60,625 nucleotides of DNA, from contig CAZSHG010000019.1 in NCBI GenBank assembly GCA_964606695.1, positions 1 to 60,625 on the forward strand, written 5' to 3'. Below the pieces are notes generated by a model. It worked only from the letters and a program-made list of their open reading frames with translations. It was not told where the DNA came from and made no database searches. Numbering within the stretch: position 1 is the first letter of the stretch; every line of letters starts with the position of its first letter. A program made the position numbers and the translations under genes. The DNA is from CAZSHG01 sp964606695 [NCBI: uncultured bacterium]. GTDB taxonomy: Bacteria; UBP14; UBA6098. Shown one piece after another: positions 42,988 through 52,946 of the stretch.

Positions 42988-43419
42988 GTGTATTCGAAGA
43001 AAGTAATGGAGCATTTCCAGAACCCGCACAATGTGGGTGAACTCGAAGACGCCTCGGGGGTAGCCGAGGCCGGAAATCCTATTTGCGGCGACATGATGCG
43101 TTTTTATATCAAAGTGAAGGATAATAAAATCGACGAAGTCAAATTCAAAACATTTGGTTGCGGCGCGGCAATTGCGTCGTCGAGTGTTCTCACAGATATC
43201 GCCAAAGGCAAAACCCTCGAAGAGGCCTTCAACCTGAAAAAAGACGAGATCGTCGAAGCGCTGGGCGGGCTTCCGCCGAACAAGGTCCATTGCAGTATCC
43301 TCGGCCTGGACGCACTCCGTCACGCTATATGCGATTACTGGCGAAAAGAAGGCGAACTCCCCAACCATCCCGAATGCGCAAAGATGTTCAAAGAGTATTC
43401 GGAAAAGAAGGACGAATAG
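42988..43419 (+). CDS. iscU: IscU/NifU-like iron-sulfur cluster scaffold
   Basis: 143 residues. The start is GTG at 42988, giving MYSKKVMEHFQNPHNVGELE, the usual NifU-like beginning; GGAGGA is 4-9 bases upstream. The three cluster ligands are Cys33 (GNPICGD), Cys58 (FGCGAA) and Cys102 (KVHCSILG), with Asp35. It assembles [2Fe-2S] or transfers sulfur in cluster formation. The partner cysteine desulfurase gene is not here, but mnmA, which also uses desulfurase-delivered sulfur, is next. The desulfurase must be elsewhere. Confidence 0.92.
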   Translation: MYSKKVMEHFQNPHNVGELEDASGVAEAGNPICGDMMRFYIKVKDNKIDEVKFKTFGCGAAIASSSVLTDIAKGKTLEEAFNLKKDEIVEALGGLPPNKVHCSILGLDALRHAICDYWRKEGELPNHPECAKMFKEYSEKKDE

Positions 43420-43521
43420 TCCCAGAAATCCGACATTACATGAACCCGGGGCTTATGATACACGGCGATAGGTCTTTGCTATCCCGTAAATAGCGAACCA
43501 CCCTTATATCTTAGATCCCAT

Positions 43522-44559
43522 ATGACCGCGTTTTCAGATAATAAAGTCGTATTAGGCATGTCGGGCGGCGTGGATTCGTCAGTTTCGGCTTATTTATTGG
43601 GAGAGGCCGGATACGAAGTCATCGGTCTGACACTAAAGCTCTTCGAGGGCGAGGACGACGTGTCCGCGGCAAAAGAGGTAGCTTCGCGTTTTGGATTAGG
43701 GCACGTCGCGCTGGATATGAAATCCGATTTTCGACGACGTATTATCGAACCTTTTTTATATGAATATTCGCGCGCCAGAACTCCCAATCCTTGCATCATC
43801 TGTAATCCAACCGTGAAATGGCGTGCTATGATAGAATATGCGAACGAGATAGGCGCGAAGTTCGTCGCTACAGGGCATTACGCACAAACCTGGAACGGTC
43901 GAATACTGCGCGGTGACGATAAAACCAAGGATCAGTCCTATTTCCTCTATCGCCTGCCCGAAAAATATATTCGTCGCACGATCTTCCCGCTTGGCTCGAA
44001 AACAAAGGATAATGTTATCGATGTCGCGCGAAACATGGGTCTCCGCGCGGCTAACCGCAAAGAATCGATTGAAATTTGCTTCTTCCCAAAGGGGGAATTA
44101 CGCGGATTCCTTGAAAAAAGCGGCGTTCATGGCAATCCGGGGGAATTCATAAACCCGGACGGCGAGATCATAGGTCGCCATGACGGCTGGATGCATTACA
44201 CTATCGGCCAGCGGCGGGGTCTGGGTGTTCCCAGTTCCGAAGGCCGCCTTTACGTAACCGATATCGATCCGCAAAGTGCGCAAATCACACTCAGCACGCG
44301 CGAAATGCTCATGAAAACCGAATTTAACGCCACCCACTGCATCTACCATGCCGACTGGCCACCCGGCGAAACGCAACGGGCAAACATCCAGATTCGCCAT
44401 GGCGGCAAAACCGCGCGAGGCGAAGTTACTCGCGTCGATGAAAAATCAGCCAGAATAAAACTTACCTCTCCCCTATTTGCCCCCGCGCCGGGGCAATCCG
44501 CAGTTTTCTTCGACAACGATGTAGTATTAGGCGGCGGGATAATCCAAAAAATCCCGTAA
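43522..44559 (+). CDS. mnmA: tRNA-specific 2-thiouridylase
   Basis: 345 residues. The PP-loop SGGVDSS (residues 14-20), the catalytic Cys of CIICNPTVKW (Cys94) and the second catalytic Cys of ESIEICFFPKG (Cys186) are present, so both thiolation cysteines remain. The C-terminal beta-barrel (GGGIIQKIP end) is normal. It thiolates U34 in tRNA-Lys, Glu and Gln. The start ATG lacks a strong ribosome site, and the gene lies 100 bp behind iscU. Confidence 0.95.
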   Translation: MTAFSDNKVVLGMSGGVDSSVSAYLLGEAGYEVIGLTLKLFEGEDDVSAAKEVASRFGLGHVALDMKSDFRRRIIEPFLYEYSRARTPNPCIICNPTVKWRAMIEYANEIGAKFVATGHYAQTWNGRILRGDDKTKDQSYFLYRLPEKYIRRTIFPLGSKTKDNVIDVARNMGLRAANRKESIEICFFPKGELRGFLEKSGVHGNPGEFINPDGEIIGRHDGWMHYTIGQRRGLGVPSSEGRLYVTDIDPQSAQITLSTREMLMKTEFNATHCIYHADWPPGETQRANIQIRHGGKTARGEVTRVDEKSARIKLTSPLFAPAPGQSAVFFDNDVVLGGGIIQKIP

Positions 44560-44615
44560 TTCTTCCTCCTGCAAACTCACTTGCAATTAATCGATCTCCG
44601 AGATATATTATCCAC

Positions 44616-46289
44616 ATGAAGAAACTTTTACCATTGATTTTTATACCCATAGCCCTTCTGGCTTCCAGCAACGTCGGCGATTATCTGACGTCCGAGGAGG
44701 AGATACTCGATGCCCTCGCGCGAGAGGAAATAAATTTCACGCAGTATTACGACCTGGTCGAATTATTCCGCGATAAGGTGAGTATTTTCAGCGAGGAATT
44801 GGATATGCTTCTAATCGTCCCCGGCGTCGATAAGCGATGGATCGATGCCCTGCAACACGCGGTCGAAATGGCTGGCCCCTACGCCGAACCCGACCAGATA
44901 ATCCGCAATTTCCCCTATGATTTCGAACGAATCGAATCCTTCATCATTTTCGTTAAGGCCGCAAAACGCGACTGGCGAGCAAGCGGCAAGATATATTCCC
45001 ACGGACGTTTCATCGACAGCGATCCATATTATCCGAAAACATATTTCACAACCAACGGCAGATACAAAGGCTACGACTTGAACCTGCGTTTCCATGAGGA
45101 TCAGGACGGTTTCGTATGCAAACGTCGCGATCTGGAAATGGAAGTTTTCGACGGCGAATTGGTTCTGGGAAGTTACCGCAAGGGTTTCGGTCCGGGAATG
45201 GTTCTCGGCAAGGTCTTCTATATCCCCGGCGATATGCGTGAAAACTCCACCGCCGAATCTTTCCTTAATCCCCACGACAACATGTTCAACGGTTTCCGCT
45301 ATGAACGCGAGAGCGAACGGGTAATTGTCGGGGCACTGGCCAGCAGGATAGTTTACGATTCGGTCTCCGCAAACGCATTCGGTTTACAGCTCGCCTGGAA
45401 TCCAATCGAAAGATTAAACCTGGGCGGCGTTTACTCATACAGTTCGACTAATTCCCGCCCTGCGCAAACCGCCTATGATCAAAGTTCCGGCTCGGTTTAC
45501 GCAGTCGGTGACTGGGACGAAATCGAACTCGAAACCGAATTGGGCTTCGTTGAAAACGGTTCGGCTGGATTTATGGCTTCCGCCGTTATAAAAATCGACG
45601 ATACCCGCACCCTCGCCGAGATATGGGCTTACGGCAACGATTTCAACCCGATGAACGCCAAGGGAATCTCGAATTACAAACAGACATATATCGACCTTGA
45701 AGAATCCGGCGTAACCCAGCGATCCCGCGAGGCCGGTGAAAGCGGTTTCGAGATACGAACGACATCCCCCATATTGCCCGATTTCTTCCTCAATACCGAA
45801 GGCTCCGGATGGCGGACTCCGCAAATCGACGAATGGGGCGTGTATTCCGAAATCGGGCTGTATTATCGCGGAGAAAAAGGCAGGCGGTTACGTGGAGATT
45901 ACTCTTACGAAAAGCGTGTCGATGAAGGCGATTTCCGCGAAAAACATACGATAAGACTTCGCGCCAATTGGCCGTTATTGAAGTATCTCGAAAATTCCAC
46001 CTACTTCAGAATCCGCGAAACGATAACCGAAGACGAATCCGTTTACGGCGTATCTGTATATCCGGAATTTATCTATTCGCGCTACGAACCTTTCATCATG
46101 CGGCTAAGGTTGAAGCGTTACAAAAGCGACCTGGGCGATTCCGACAACGGTTACTGGGGAATCCGTTTCCGCAACGAGGTTAGAACCGGATCGATTTTAT
46201 GGATCGGCGAGGTGCGCCACGCCATTTACGACGACGGCGACGATCCCCTCACCGAATTTCGTGTAACCAGCGCCTATTACTGGAGATAG
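44616..46289 (+). CDS. Outer-membrane beta-barrel protein with N-terminal helix-hairpin-helix-like region
   Basis: 557 residues: signal peptide (KKLLPLIFIPIALLASS), then an alpha-helical region with LLIVPGVDKRWIDALQ, like a helix-hairpin-helix motif, and about 400 residues of strands with alternating aromatic residues (RGDYSYEKRVDEG, IRLRANWPLLKYL, STYFRIRET) typical of barrel strands, ending in the aromatic AYYWR. The architecture occurs in FCB-type outer-membrane proteins of unknown cargo. The last base is next to the rlmB ATG. Confidence 0.75.
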   Translation: MKKLLPLIFIPIALLASSNVGDYLTSEEEILDALAREEINFTQYYDLVELFRDKVSIFSEELDMLLIVPGVDKRWIDALQHAVEMAGPYAEPDQIIRNFPYDFERIESFIIFVKAAKRDWRASGKIYSHGRFIDSDPYYPKTYFTTNGRYKGYDLNLRFHEDQDGFVCKRRDLEMEVFDGELVLGSYRKGFGPGMVLGKVFYIPGDMRENSTAESFLNPHDNMFNGFRYERESERVIVGALASRIVYDSVSANAFGLQLAWNPIERLNLGGVYSYSSTNSRPAQTAYDQSSGSVYAVGDWDEIELETELGFVENGSAGFMASAVIKIDDTRTLAEIWAYGNDFNPMNAKGISNYKQTYIDLEESGVTQRSREAGESGFEIRTTSPILPDFFLNTEGSGWRTPQIDEWGVYSEIGLYYRGEKGRRLRGDYSYEKRVDEGDFREKHTIRLRANWPLLKYLENSTYFRIRETITEDESVYGVSVYPEFIYSRYEPFIMRLRLKRYKSDLGDSDNGYWGIRFRNEVRTGSILWIGEVRHAIYDDGDDPLTEFRVTSAYYWR

Positions 46290-46290
46290 A

Positions 46291-47013
46291 ATGAACGAAA
46301 CGGAGATAATTTACGGGCGAAACCCGGTCGTCGAGGTGGCAGGCGGAAGACGCGAGGTTTACGAAATCTGGCTGATGAAATCCGCCGATAAAGCCATCGG
46401 TCATGAGCTTCGCAAGCTTGGATATAGCCCGAAAATCGTCCCGCGCGGTGAAATAGGCAACCTCACGCGCAGAAGCGATCATCAGGGCGCATCGGCGATT
46501 GTATCGCCATTCGAATATTGCGAAATAGAAGCCCTGAGGGAACTGAAAAGCGGCGTTGTTATCGCCGTGGACGGAATAACCGATCCACGCAATCTGGGCG
46601 CGGTAATCCGAAGCGCGGTTCTGTTGGGCGCTAAAGGGATTATCATCCCGAAAAAGGGCGCGGTAGGCGTTAATCCAGTGGTAACTCATACATCGGCGGG
46701 AGCAACAGAATATATCGCGATTTCGCAGGTGAAAAATCTTGCCCACGAAATGGGTATTCTGGCGGATCGAGGTTTCACTGTCTCTGCCGCAGTTATGCCC
46801 GGCGAAGATACAATCGATATCCGCGATTTCACGGCAAGGGAAAAAATAGTCCTGGTTTTAGGTGATGAAGGTTACGGTATCAGTGGCAAGGTGATGTCGA
46901 AATGCGATATCAAACTAAGCATCCCGCAACGCTCGAACTTCGACAGTTACAACGTCTCCGTGGCGGCTTCCATTATACTATACGAACTTCTCCGCGAAAA
47001 GACCAATAATTAA
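46291..47013 (+). CDS. rlmB: TrmH-family 23S rRNA 2'-O-methyltransferase
   Basis: 240 residues with the SPOUT knot signatures: motif 1 DGITDPRNLGAVIRSA (about 91-106), motif 2 LGDEGYGIS and motif 3 IPQRSNFDSYNVSVAASIIL. The N-terminal substrate-binding domain starts IYGRNPVVEV. It would methylate the ribose of G2251 of 23S rRNA or a neighbouring site. It begins right after the previous stop codon, coupled to it. A terminator follows. Confidence 0.9.
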   Translation: MNETEIIYGRNPVVEVAGGRREVYEIWLMKSADKAIGHELRKLGYSPKIVPRGEIGNLTRRSDHQGASAIVSPFEYCEIEALRELKSGVVIAVDGITDPRNLGAVIRSAVLLGAKGIIIPKKGAVGVNPVVTHTSAGATEYIAISQVKNLAHEMGILADRGFTVSAAVMPGEDTIDIRDFTAREKIVLVLGDEGYGISGKVMSKCDIKLSIPQRSNFDSYNVSVAASIILYELLREKTNN

Positions 47014-47036
47014 AAACCCTATAATCGTATCGAATA

Positions 47037-47064
47037 AAAAAGCCCCCGAAACACGAGGGCTTTT
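47037..47064. terminator. Bidirectional terminator between convergent genes
   Basis: Stem AAAAGCCC-c-CG / CG-a-GGGCTTTT with an aaaca loop, one mismatch, and A- and T-runs at the outer ends on both strands. It serves rlmB from the left and the PpiD-like gene from the right. Confidence 0.75.
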
Positions 47065-47083
47065 AAATCCTATCCGGAGTTAG

Positions 47084-48964
47084 CTATTCCCCTACAGGCG
47101 TTTCCTCTTTGAAGGAATACTGATCGACATAACGGTTGTCGATTATCTTTGAATTCTCGCGGAGATTATTGAACCACCTTTCGTATGCGTTCTTGCGATT
47201 GTAGTTGGCGATTTCGGATTTAATCTGCATAGCCTGTCGATTGAATTCCTCCTCCGGTGGTTCGATTTTTTCTTCCAGTTGAACAAGATAAACCGAGCCG
47301 TCGTCCAGAACAATCGGTCGAGAAACTTGATTTGTGGCTGTTAATCCGAATAAGGTTCCGGTGAATTTCGGATTCATTCCGACGCCCTCGATCCAATCGT
47401 AACGTGTGATTGTGCCCGTCGTATCGAATTGTCCGGCGGTAACTTCAGCGGCTTCCGGCATCGTCGATCCGGATGCTATCAACTGAGCCGCTTTTTTCGC
47501 CTTTTCCATCGCGACCTTCTTACGAGCTTCCATTATCATGTCCGTAACGATCCGATCACGAACCTCGATTAGAGAAGGAACGCCCTTCTCAAATTTCTTA
47601 TGAAGCTGAACAACCGCCAGACCTTCCAATAACGGCCTTTCACGAATCATCGCCGCGGCCCGGTCGATAACGCCGGGACGCCCCTCGGTAATCATCGTCC
47701 TGATTCTCTCGTTGAAACCCACGGCTGGAATCGCATCTTTGTCGGTAATCGGCGCCGATTGGCCGACAGAATCGATTCCGAGAACTTCGCAAACCTCGAA
47801 GAAATTCTCGCCGTCTTCGACTTCATCGATTATCCTGTTGGCCAGGTCTTTGACGGAATCCTGAGTGTCTATGCCCGGTTCGATATTGAGCAAAATGTGC
47901 GCGGCGTTGACCATAGCGGAATCACCCTCGCCCTGTTTGCCGAGGACTTTAATGATATGGAACCCGAAATCGGTAAGCACCGGCCCGACTATTTCCCCCG
48001 AATCCGCCGAAAAAGCGGCCTCTTCAAAGGCTTCGACCATACGGCCACGTCCGAACCAGCCCAATATCCCGCCGTTGCTTTTCGTGCCCACATCGTCGGA
48101 ATAATTTTCCGCGACATACTCAAATTCGTCGCCCAGTTTGAGCTTAGCCAGAAGAGTTTCCGCGAGAGCATAGGCCTCCTGCGTGTCCGCCACCGAGGGC
48201 AGAATCGGGATAAGGGCGTGGTTCACTATACTCGCGTTCTCAGTTCTGTAATCCTCTTTGTGCGATTCATAATATTCCTCGACGGCGACATCGGATGTGT
48301 CAACCGCAATTTCTTCTATGGCAAAGGGGTCGTATTTAACGAAGTTCCCCCTCGCCTGTTCATTTCGGAAAACATATTCGATTTGTGCTTCTACGTTAGT
48401 CGTGAGCGGAAATGTGCTAACCAACTGCTGGAGCCTCTCGAAGGGCAGATTGCTTCGAACCATCATCTCTATAGGAAGCCAATCCACCTGAGGATTTGCA
48501 AGATATTGCTCGAACAAGGCTCTGTTGAAAGAGCCGTCCTCCGCTCTGAAATTCGGGTTCTGCGTTATCGCCGGCGGGGGATCTCGTTTCACCGACTGAA
48601 AAACCAGCGCATTCGTAGTTTTATTGATCGCCTTTCTCTCCATCTCCTGATTGGCGAGATACCGGTTGACGAGAGTATAGAAAGTCCTGTCGCGGATCAA
48701 TTCCGATTCGGATTCCGAAACCGCTCTACCCTCGTTATAGGCCTGCTCGTATTCGCGCTGTATCGCCTCCTGATAATCGAGGTAACTGATTTCGTGATCG
48801 TCCACTTTGCCCGCTATATTAGCGTCTATTTCGTCGCTTTTGCCTCGACCGGTAACTCCCGCTCCCCAGCCGAAAATTACAAGCCCGATGAAGACGACAG
48901 CGGTAAACCAGAAAATCACCTTCATCTTTTTGCGCAAAAACCTCAACATTGCCGATTGTGCCAT
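47084..48964 (-). CDS. PpiD/SurA-type peptidyl-prolyl isomerase chaperone
   Basis: 626 residues from the ATG at 48964, with GGAGG upstream. An N-terminal transmembrane segment (VIFWFTAVVFIGLVIFGWGA, about residues 14-33) anchors it. The SurA-N domain (AGKVDDHEISYLDYQEAIQR) is followed by a parvulin domain (SNGGILGWFGRGRMVEAFEE and VGPVLTDFGFHIIKVLG, about 240-345) and a second partial rotamase (MVNAAHILLNIEPG). It folds exported proteins. It stands back to back with the plus-strand giant-protein genes. Confidence 0.88.
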   Translation of the reverse strand: MAQSAMLRFLRKKMKVIFWFTAVVFIGLVIFGWGAGVTGRGKSDEIDANIAGKVDDHEISYLDYQEAIQREYEQAYNEGRAVSESESELIRDRTFYTLVNRYLANQEMERKAINKTTNALVFQSVKRDPPPAITQNPNFRAEDGSFNRALFEQYLANPQVDWLPIEMMVRSNLPFERLQQLVSTFPLTTNVEAQIEYVFRNEQARGNFVKYDPFAIEEIAVDTSDVAVEEYYESHKEDYRTENASIVNHALIPILPSVADTQEAYALAETLLAKLKLGDEFEYVAENYSDDVGTKSNGGILGWFGRGRMVEAFEEAAFSADSGEIVGPVLTDFGFHIIKVLGKQGEGDSAMVNAAHILLNIEPGIDTQDSVKDLANRIIDEVEDGENFFEVCEVLGIDSVGQSAPITDKDAIPAVGFNERIRTMITEGRPGVIDRAAAMIRERPLLEGLAVVQLHKKFEKGVPSLIEVRDRIVTDMIMEARKKVAMEKAKKAAQLIASGSTMPEAAEVTAGQFDTTGTITRYDWIEGVGMNPKFTGTLFGLTATNQVSRPIVLDDGSVYLVQLEEKIEPPEEEFNRQAMQIKSEIANYNRKNAYERWFNNLRENSKIIDNRYVDQYSFKEETPVGE

Positions 48965-49110
48965 ATATTCCTCCATACCGATTTAGATCGGGGTTAAATC
49001 CAAATATTTTTTAATAATAGTTGGACGGGGCGAACAATGCAAGCATAAAATCATCTTTATACCCGTAATTTGATAAGCATTAAAAACCGATTTTATATGT
49101 TATTTATGCC

Positions 49111-49138
49111 TTGACAATGATTGAATTAGGATTAAATT
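49111..49138 (+). promoter_or_regulatory. Promoter of the giant-protein gene pair
   Basis: TTGACA (49111-49116), 16 bp, TAAATT (49133-49138). About 55 bases before the first start codon at 49199. Confidence 0.55.
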
Positions 49139-49198
49139 CATATTAATATGCAAGTTGTCTTTATTCGATTAAGAATTAACTCAAAGAAGGAGGATTAA

Positions 49199-52100
49199 AT
49201 GAGAAGGGGCAATATTATTATTCTTATTGCTATTCTCGGACTGGTTACTTCGGGACTCGCCCAGGAATGGGAAATCGACCTGGACGTTTATTCTCATCCC
49301 GATACAGTCAAAAGAATAACCATGAAGACCAGCATGTATGGTAGCGATCTCTACGACGCCCCCGTTATTGTTGGAACCGATACAATCCCAATCGACGTAG
49401 GTGCGCCGCCTCCGCCGCCGACCGGTTTCTACACCTACTTTCCGTTGAGCGATACCTCAACTCCGCTTACCCAGCTTCAGGTCGATGCAAGAAGCTCCAC
49501 GCAGGACACCATAATCTGGACTGTGTGGTGGGGCGGAACGACTTATCCCGACACCGTTACGGTGGACTGGGCGGGCGAAACATTGCCCTCCCACGGTTCA
49601 TTCGAAGCCATTAATGTAACCATAGGGATGGACCCGGATTGGGGCTCCGCCGTGGATATGTCATCCGTTACCAGCATCAAAGCGGCCAGCTGGATGGAAT
49701 GGATTAAAATCAGATTCGTTCTCGAAGACACCTCCGATATCACGCCGCCCTATTTCACCAACTGGGTTCCCGAAGACGGCGCGACGGACATTCCGACAAC
49801 CACATCTAACTTCAGCGTGGATATCATGGACGACGGCGAGGTGGACGAATCCACAATCGACATCAACGTTTTCGGAATGAGTATTCCGAGTATGTTTCTT
49901 ACTACAACAGCCATTACAGGCGGCATCCAGGCCGAAGTGGATATCTCTTCTCTCGGCGTCGATCTTCCCGCTTGTTCAACAATAACATGGGTAGTTTCCG
50001 CCGACGATATGGCCGAAAATACGGGAACCGATACCGCGAGTTTCAGGACGGAATGCGAAGACACCGTATTCTGTATCGACGGCACGGTTACTCTCGAAGG
50101 CACCACTGACTATGAAGGCTCTATTGTCTTCGCGGGATCCTATCACGACACTACCGACGCTGGCGGAGCATACGAAATATGCAACGTTCCCGCGGGAACG
50201 CTTATGGTATATGCCTATCACGAGGGCTACACGACCGATACCATGGAAATCGTCCTCGTTAGCGATACTACTTTCGACTTCGAACTCGAACTGCTTACCG
50301 GTAGCATCGCCGGGACGGTTACCCTCGACGGCATGACCGATCATTCCGGCGCGGTTGTCGAGGACTGGGTAAAATGACATAAGCGACACTACAGATTCCG
50401 CCGGCACATATTTATTAGAAGACGTTCCGCTTGGCCCCGTCGAACTACATGCGACATACACCGGCTATACACCGGCCATTGACTCCTTCGCGCTCAACGG
50501 CGATACTACGGGGATAGATTTCTACCTATTCACGCTTAGCGACTCGTTCGATGTCTCCGGCTCCGTATCTCTCGAGGGTGAAACGGATTATTCCGGCACC
50601 AAAGTCCTTATGACGGGCGTGGCTTATGCCGAATCTGTTACGACGGACGCCTCCGGAGATTTCTCCTTCACCGTCGAAGGCGGAACATACAGTTTCGTGG
50701 CCTCCCATGCAGGCTTCGAATCTTATGAAAATCCCAGCCTTGTTGTCGATGACGATCTCGTAATGGATATTACACTCGACACTCTCGAAACGCCGGTATT
50801 GGCGCTAAACCCGCCAGCGAATTTGCAGGCGACGAATCGTCCGTGCTACCCGGAGTTTATTTATGTAAGCTGGCGCCAACCGACCAACGGCGATACGCTT
50901 CTTCTCTCCCACACCGGCGGGAATATGTCCTGCGGCGAATGGGATCCTTACGTCTGGTATTCGCCCTATGGTTATCCGGGTGGAGGATATGCCATGCCTT
51001 TCGTAGCGCCTGCTTCCGGAGCATTGCTGACTAAGATCAGCCTCGATATAGCCACTCTTCTTCCCGGAACGCAAACCACGTTCCATATCTGGGCAGAGGA
51101 CGATTCAGGAGGCCCCGGCGCGGATATGATAACACCGATTACGGTAACCTTCTCGAGCACCGTGGATTTCGAGACCTACGAAGTCGAAATCGATCCGCCT
51201 CTCGAAGTTGGCACGGATCCGTTCTATGTGGGTTGGTTCGATGTCGCTGAATACCCGAACTGTATTTTCGTCCGCCAGGATTACACCACACCAGACACTC
51301 TGACCTGGATTTATTACGCTCTGGATAGCGCCTGGGAATGGTTTGGCGATAGGGTCAACAGTTGCGACATCGATTTCGCAATCGAAGCTTACGTCGTCGA
51401 TACATCGAGTTCGAGAGCGCCAATCACGGCTACTCCGATGAGAGAAGCTCTTCAACACACAAAGGTGAGTCATACACGCAGTATAGATCAGGATTACACT
51501 TTCATCGAACGCGAACCTCTGCGCGGCCCGGAATTCGAGGGCTACTCAACGCCGAGAATGCGCCCGATGGAAGACCCTGAAGGCTACAGGCTGTATAGGC
51601 ATTCGACGAGTTTCACGGATACAACCGTCGCGACGCTGATAGCGACTACGGACGATACGATATACGGATACGTCGATACCGCGATAACTCCCGGAACAGA
51701 CTATTATTACGGTATTGTCGCCGACTACGCCGACGGCTCAAGCGATCTTTCCAATCTGGCTATCGGATATACAAACACCGGCCCGGAAGAAAATCAGATT
51801 CTACTCATCGACTGGGCGGGCGGAAAGACTATCGAGGTTGACCTCGGATGGGAATGGGATCCCTCAGACTCGCTCGTGAACTTCCTGGTGGATGTTGGAA
51901 TCCCCCTCGATTCGATTACCGTCACAGGCGAACACGACCGTCTCTATGTAACCGATCTGGTCGATGATAGCGATCTACCTTTATATGATCTCGTCATCAT
52001 CGAGTGGAACCCGCTTTCCAGTTCGGGCTGGCTCGGGCCGAGACCGCGTAACGCCGAATGGCATATCCTGAGGAATTACCTTGTCAACGGCGGACAGCTC

Positions 52101-52856
52101 TTTATCGAGGGCGCGGACGCTATGCAGATTCTTTCTACGGATGGCGCCGCGGCGGCGGATAACCAGTATGATTCCCTGTATTCGCTTTTAGGAGTGGATT
52201 ATTACGATCAAGGAATCAACTCGCTGGATACTGGAAACGTCCTGCAGTTAACTGGAAATGCACCGTTGTATTCGCCTTTCACCGAAGATTATTCATTGGG
52301 ACATATATCCGACTTCGGCATCGATGAATTCGAACACGCTATGGGAAGTGGCGGATTCACAGTCCTGACTTCGCAATTAACTACGCCGTTACCACACCTG
52401 AGCAACGGACGCGGTGTCTGGAACGAGAACGCTACTTATCTTTGCAACACCTATGTGCAAAGCCCCTACTTCGCCTCGATAATCGATATTCCTGTGGGAA
52501 CGACGGCAAACATCGTCCGACAATTAATGCAGGCCTTCGAGGTCGTTGGCATCCAAGAAAAACCAACTGACCTGCCGGATGAAGTTACGATGTTCGGAAA
52601 TATCCCGAACCCATTCAACTCATCGACGGTTATCGAATTCAAGGTCGATGAATACGCGCCGGTCGAACTGACGATTTACGACCTGCTCGGTAACAAGGTC
52701 AACACAATTGTAACCGGCGCGTTTAAGCCGGGCACACAGAGAGTTATCTGGGATGGAACCGACGCGGAAGGTTATTCCGTCGAAAGCGGAATATACTTCT
52801 ACAAACTCACTACGAACACCGGTTCGGTAACGAAGAGGATGGTTCTACTCAAGTAA
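49199..52856 (+). pseudogene. Giant secreted multi-domain protein, split by a +1 frameshift
   Basis: The first frame (49199-50377) has a signal peptide (RRGNIIILIAILGLVTSGLA), a beta domain (MYGSDLYDAPVIVGTDTIPI), an Ig-like domain (FTNWVPEDGATDIPTTTSNF) and two carboxypeptidase-regulatory-like repeats, then ends within a third repeat (TLDGMTDHSGAVVEDWVK). The second frame continues the same repeat without a gap (DISDTTDSAGTYLLEDVPLG) and ends with FN3-like, amidotransferase-like and sorting domains (IPNPFNSSTVIEFK...RMVLLK). Deleting one A in the four-A run at 50371-50374 joins them into a 1218-residue protein. It could be a real mutation or a homopolymer error. The second half alone lacks a signal peptide. 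Confidence 0.8.
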
Positions 52857-52867
52857 TGACACAATTC

Positions 52868-52898
52868 GGGGGCCTTCGCAGAGGAGGCCCCCTTTTTT
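52868..52898 (+). terminator. Rho-independent terminator after the first giant gene
   Basis: Perfect stem GGGGGCCT / AGGCCCCC (52868-52875, 52885-52892), nine-base loop, six T. It separates the tandem giant genes so the second one needs its own promoter, which was not found. Confidence 0.9.
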
Positions 52899-52946
52899 GA
52901 ACTTCGTTTTTTATTGTTACTCATTTAACCCTATCAAGGGGGAGAT

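Noticed and set aside
47759-48997. Plus-strand open frame of about 410 codons opposite the PpiD-like gene
   Set aside because: It is antisense to a gene with complete parvulin motifs; its translation is rich in Arg, Phe and Ile without known motifs.
50371-50378. Programmed +1 frameshift like that of prfB (codon followed by TGA C)
   Set aside because: The P-site codon AAA does not re-pair well with AAT, no strong upstream ribosome-like site is placed correctly, and a one-base homopolymer change explains the data more simply.
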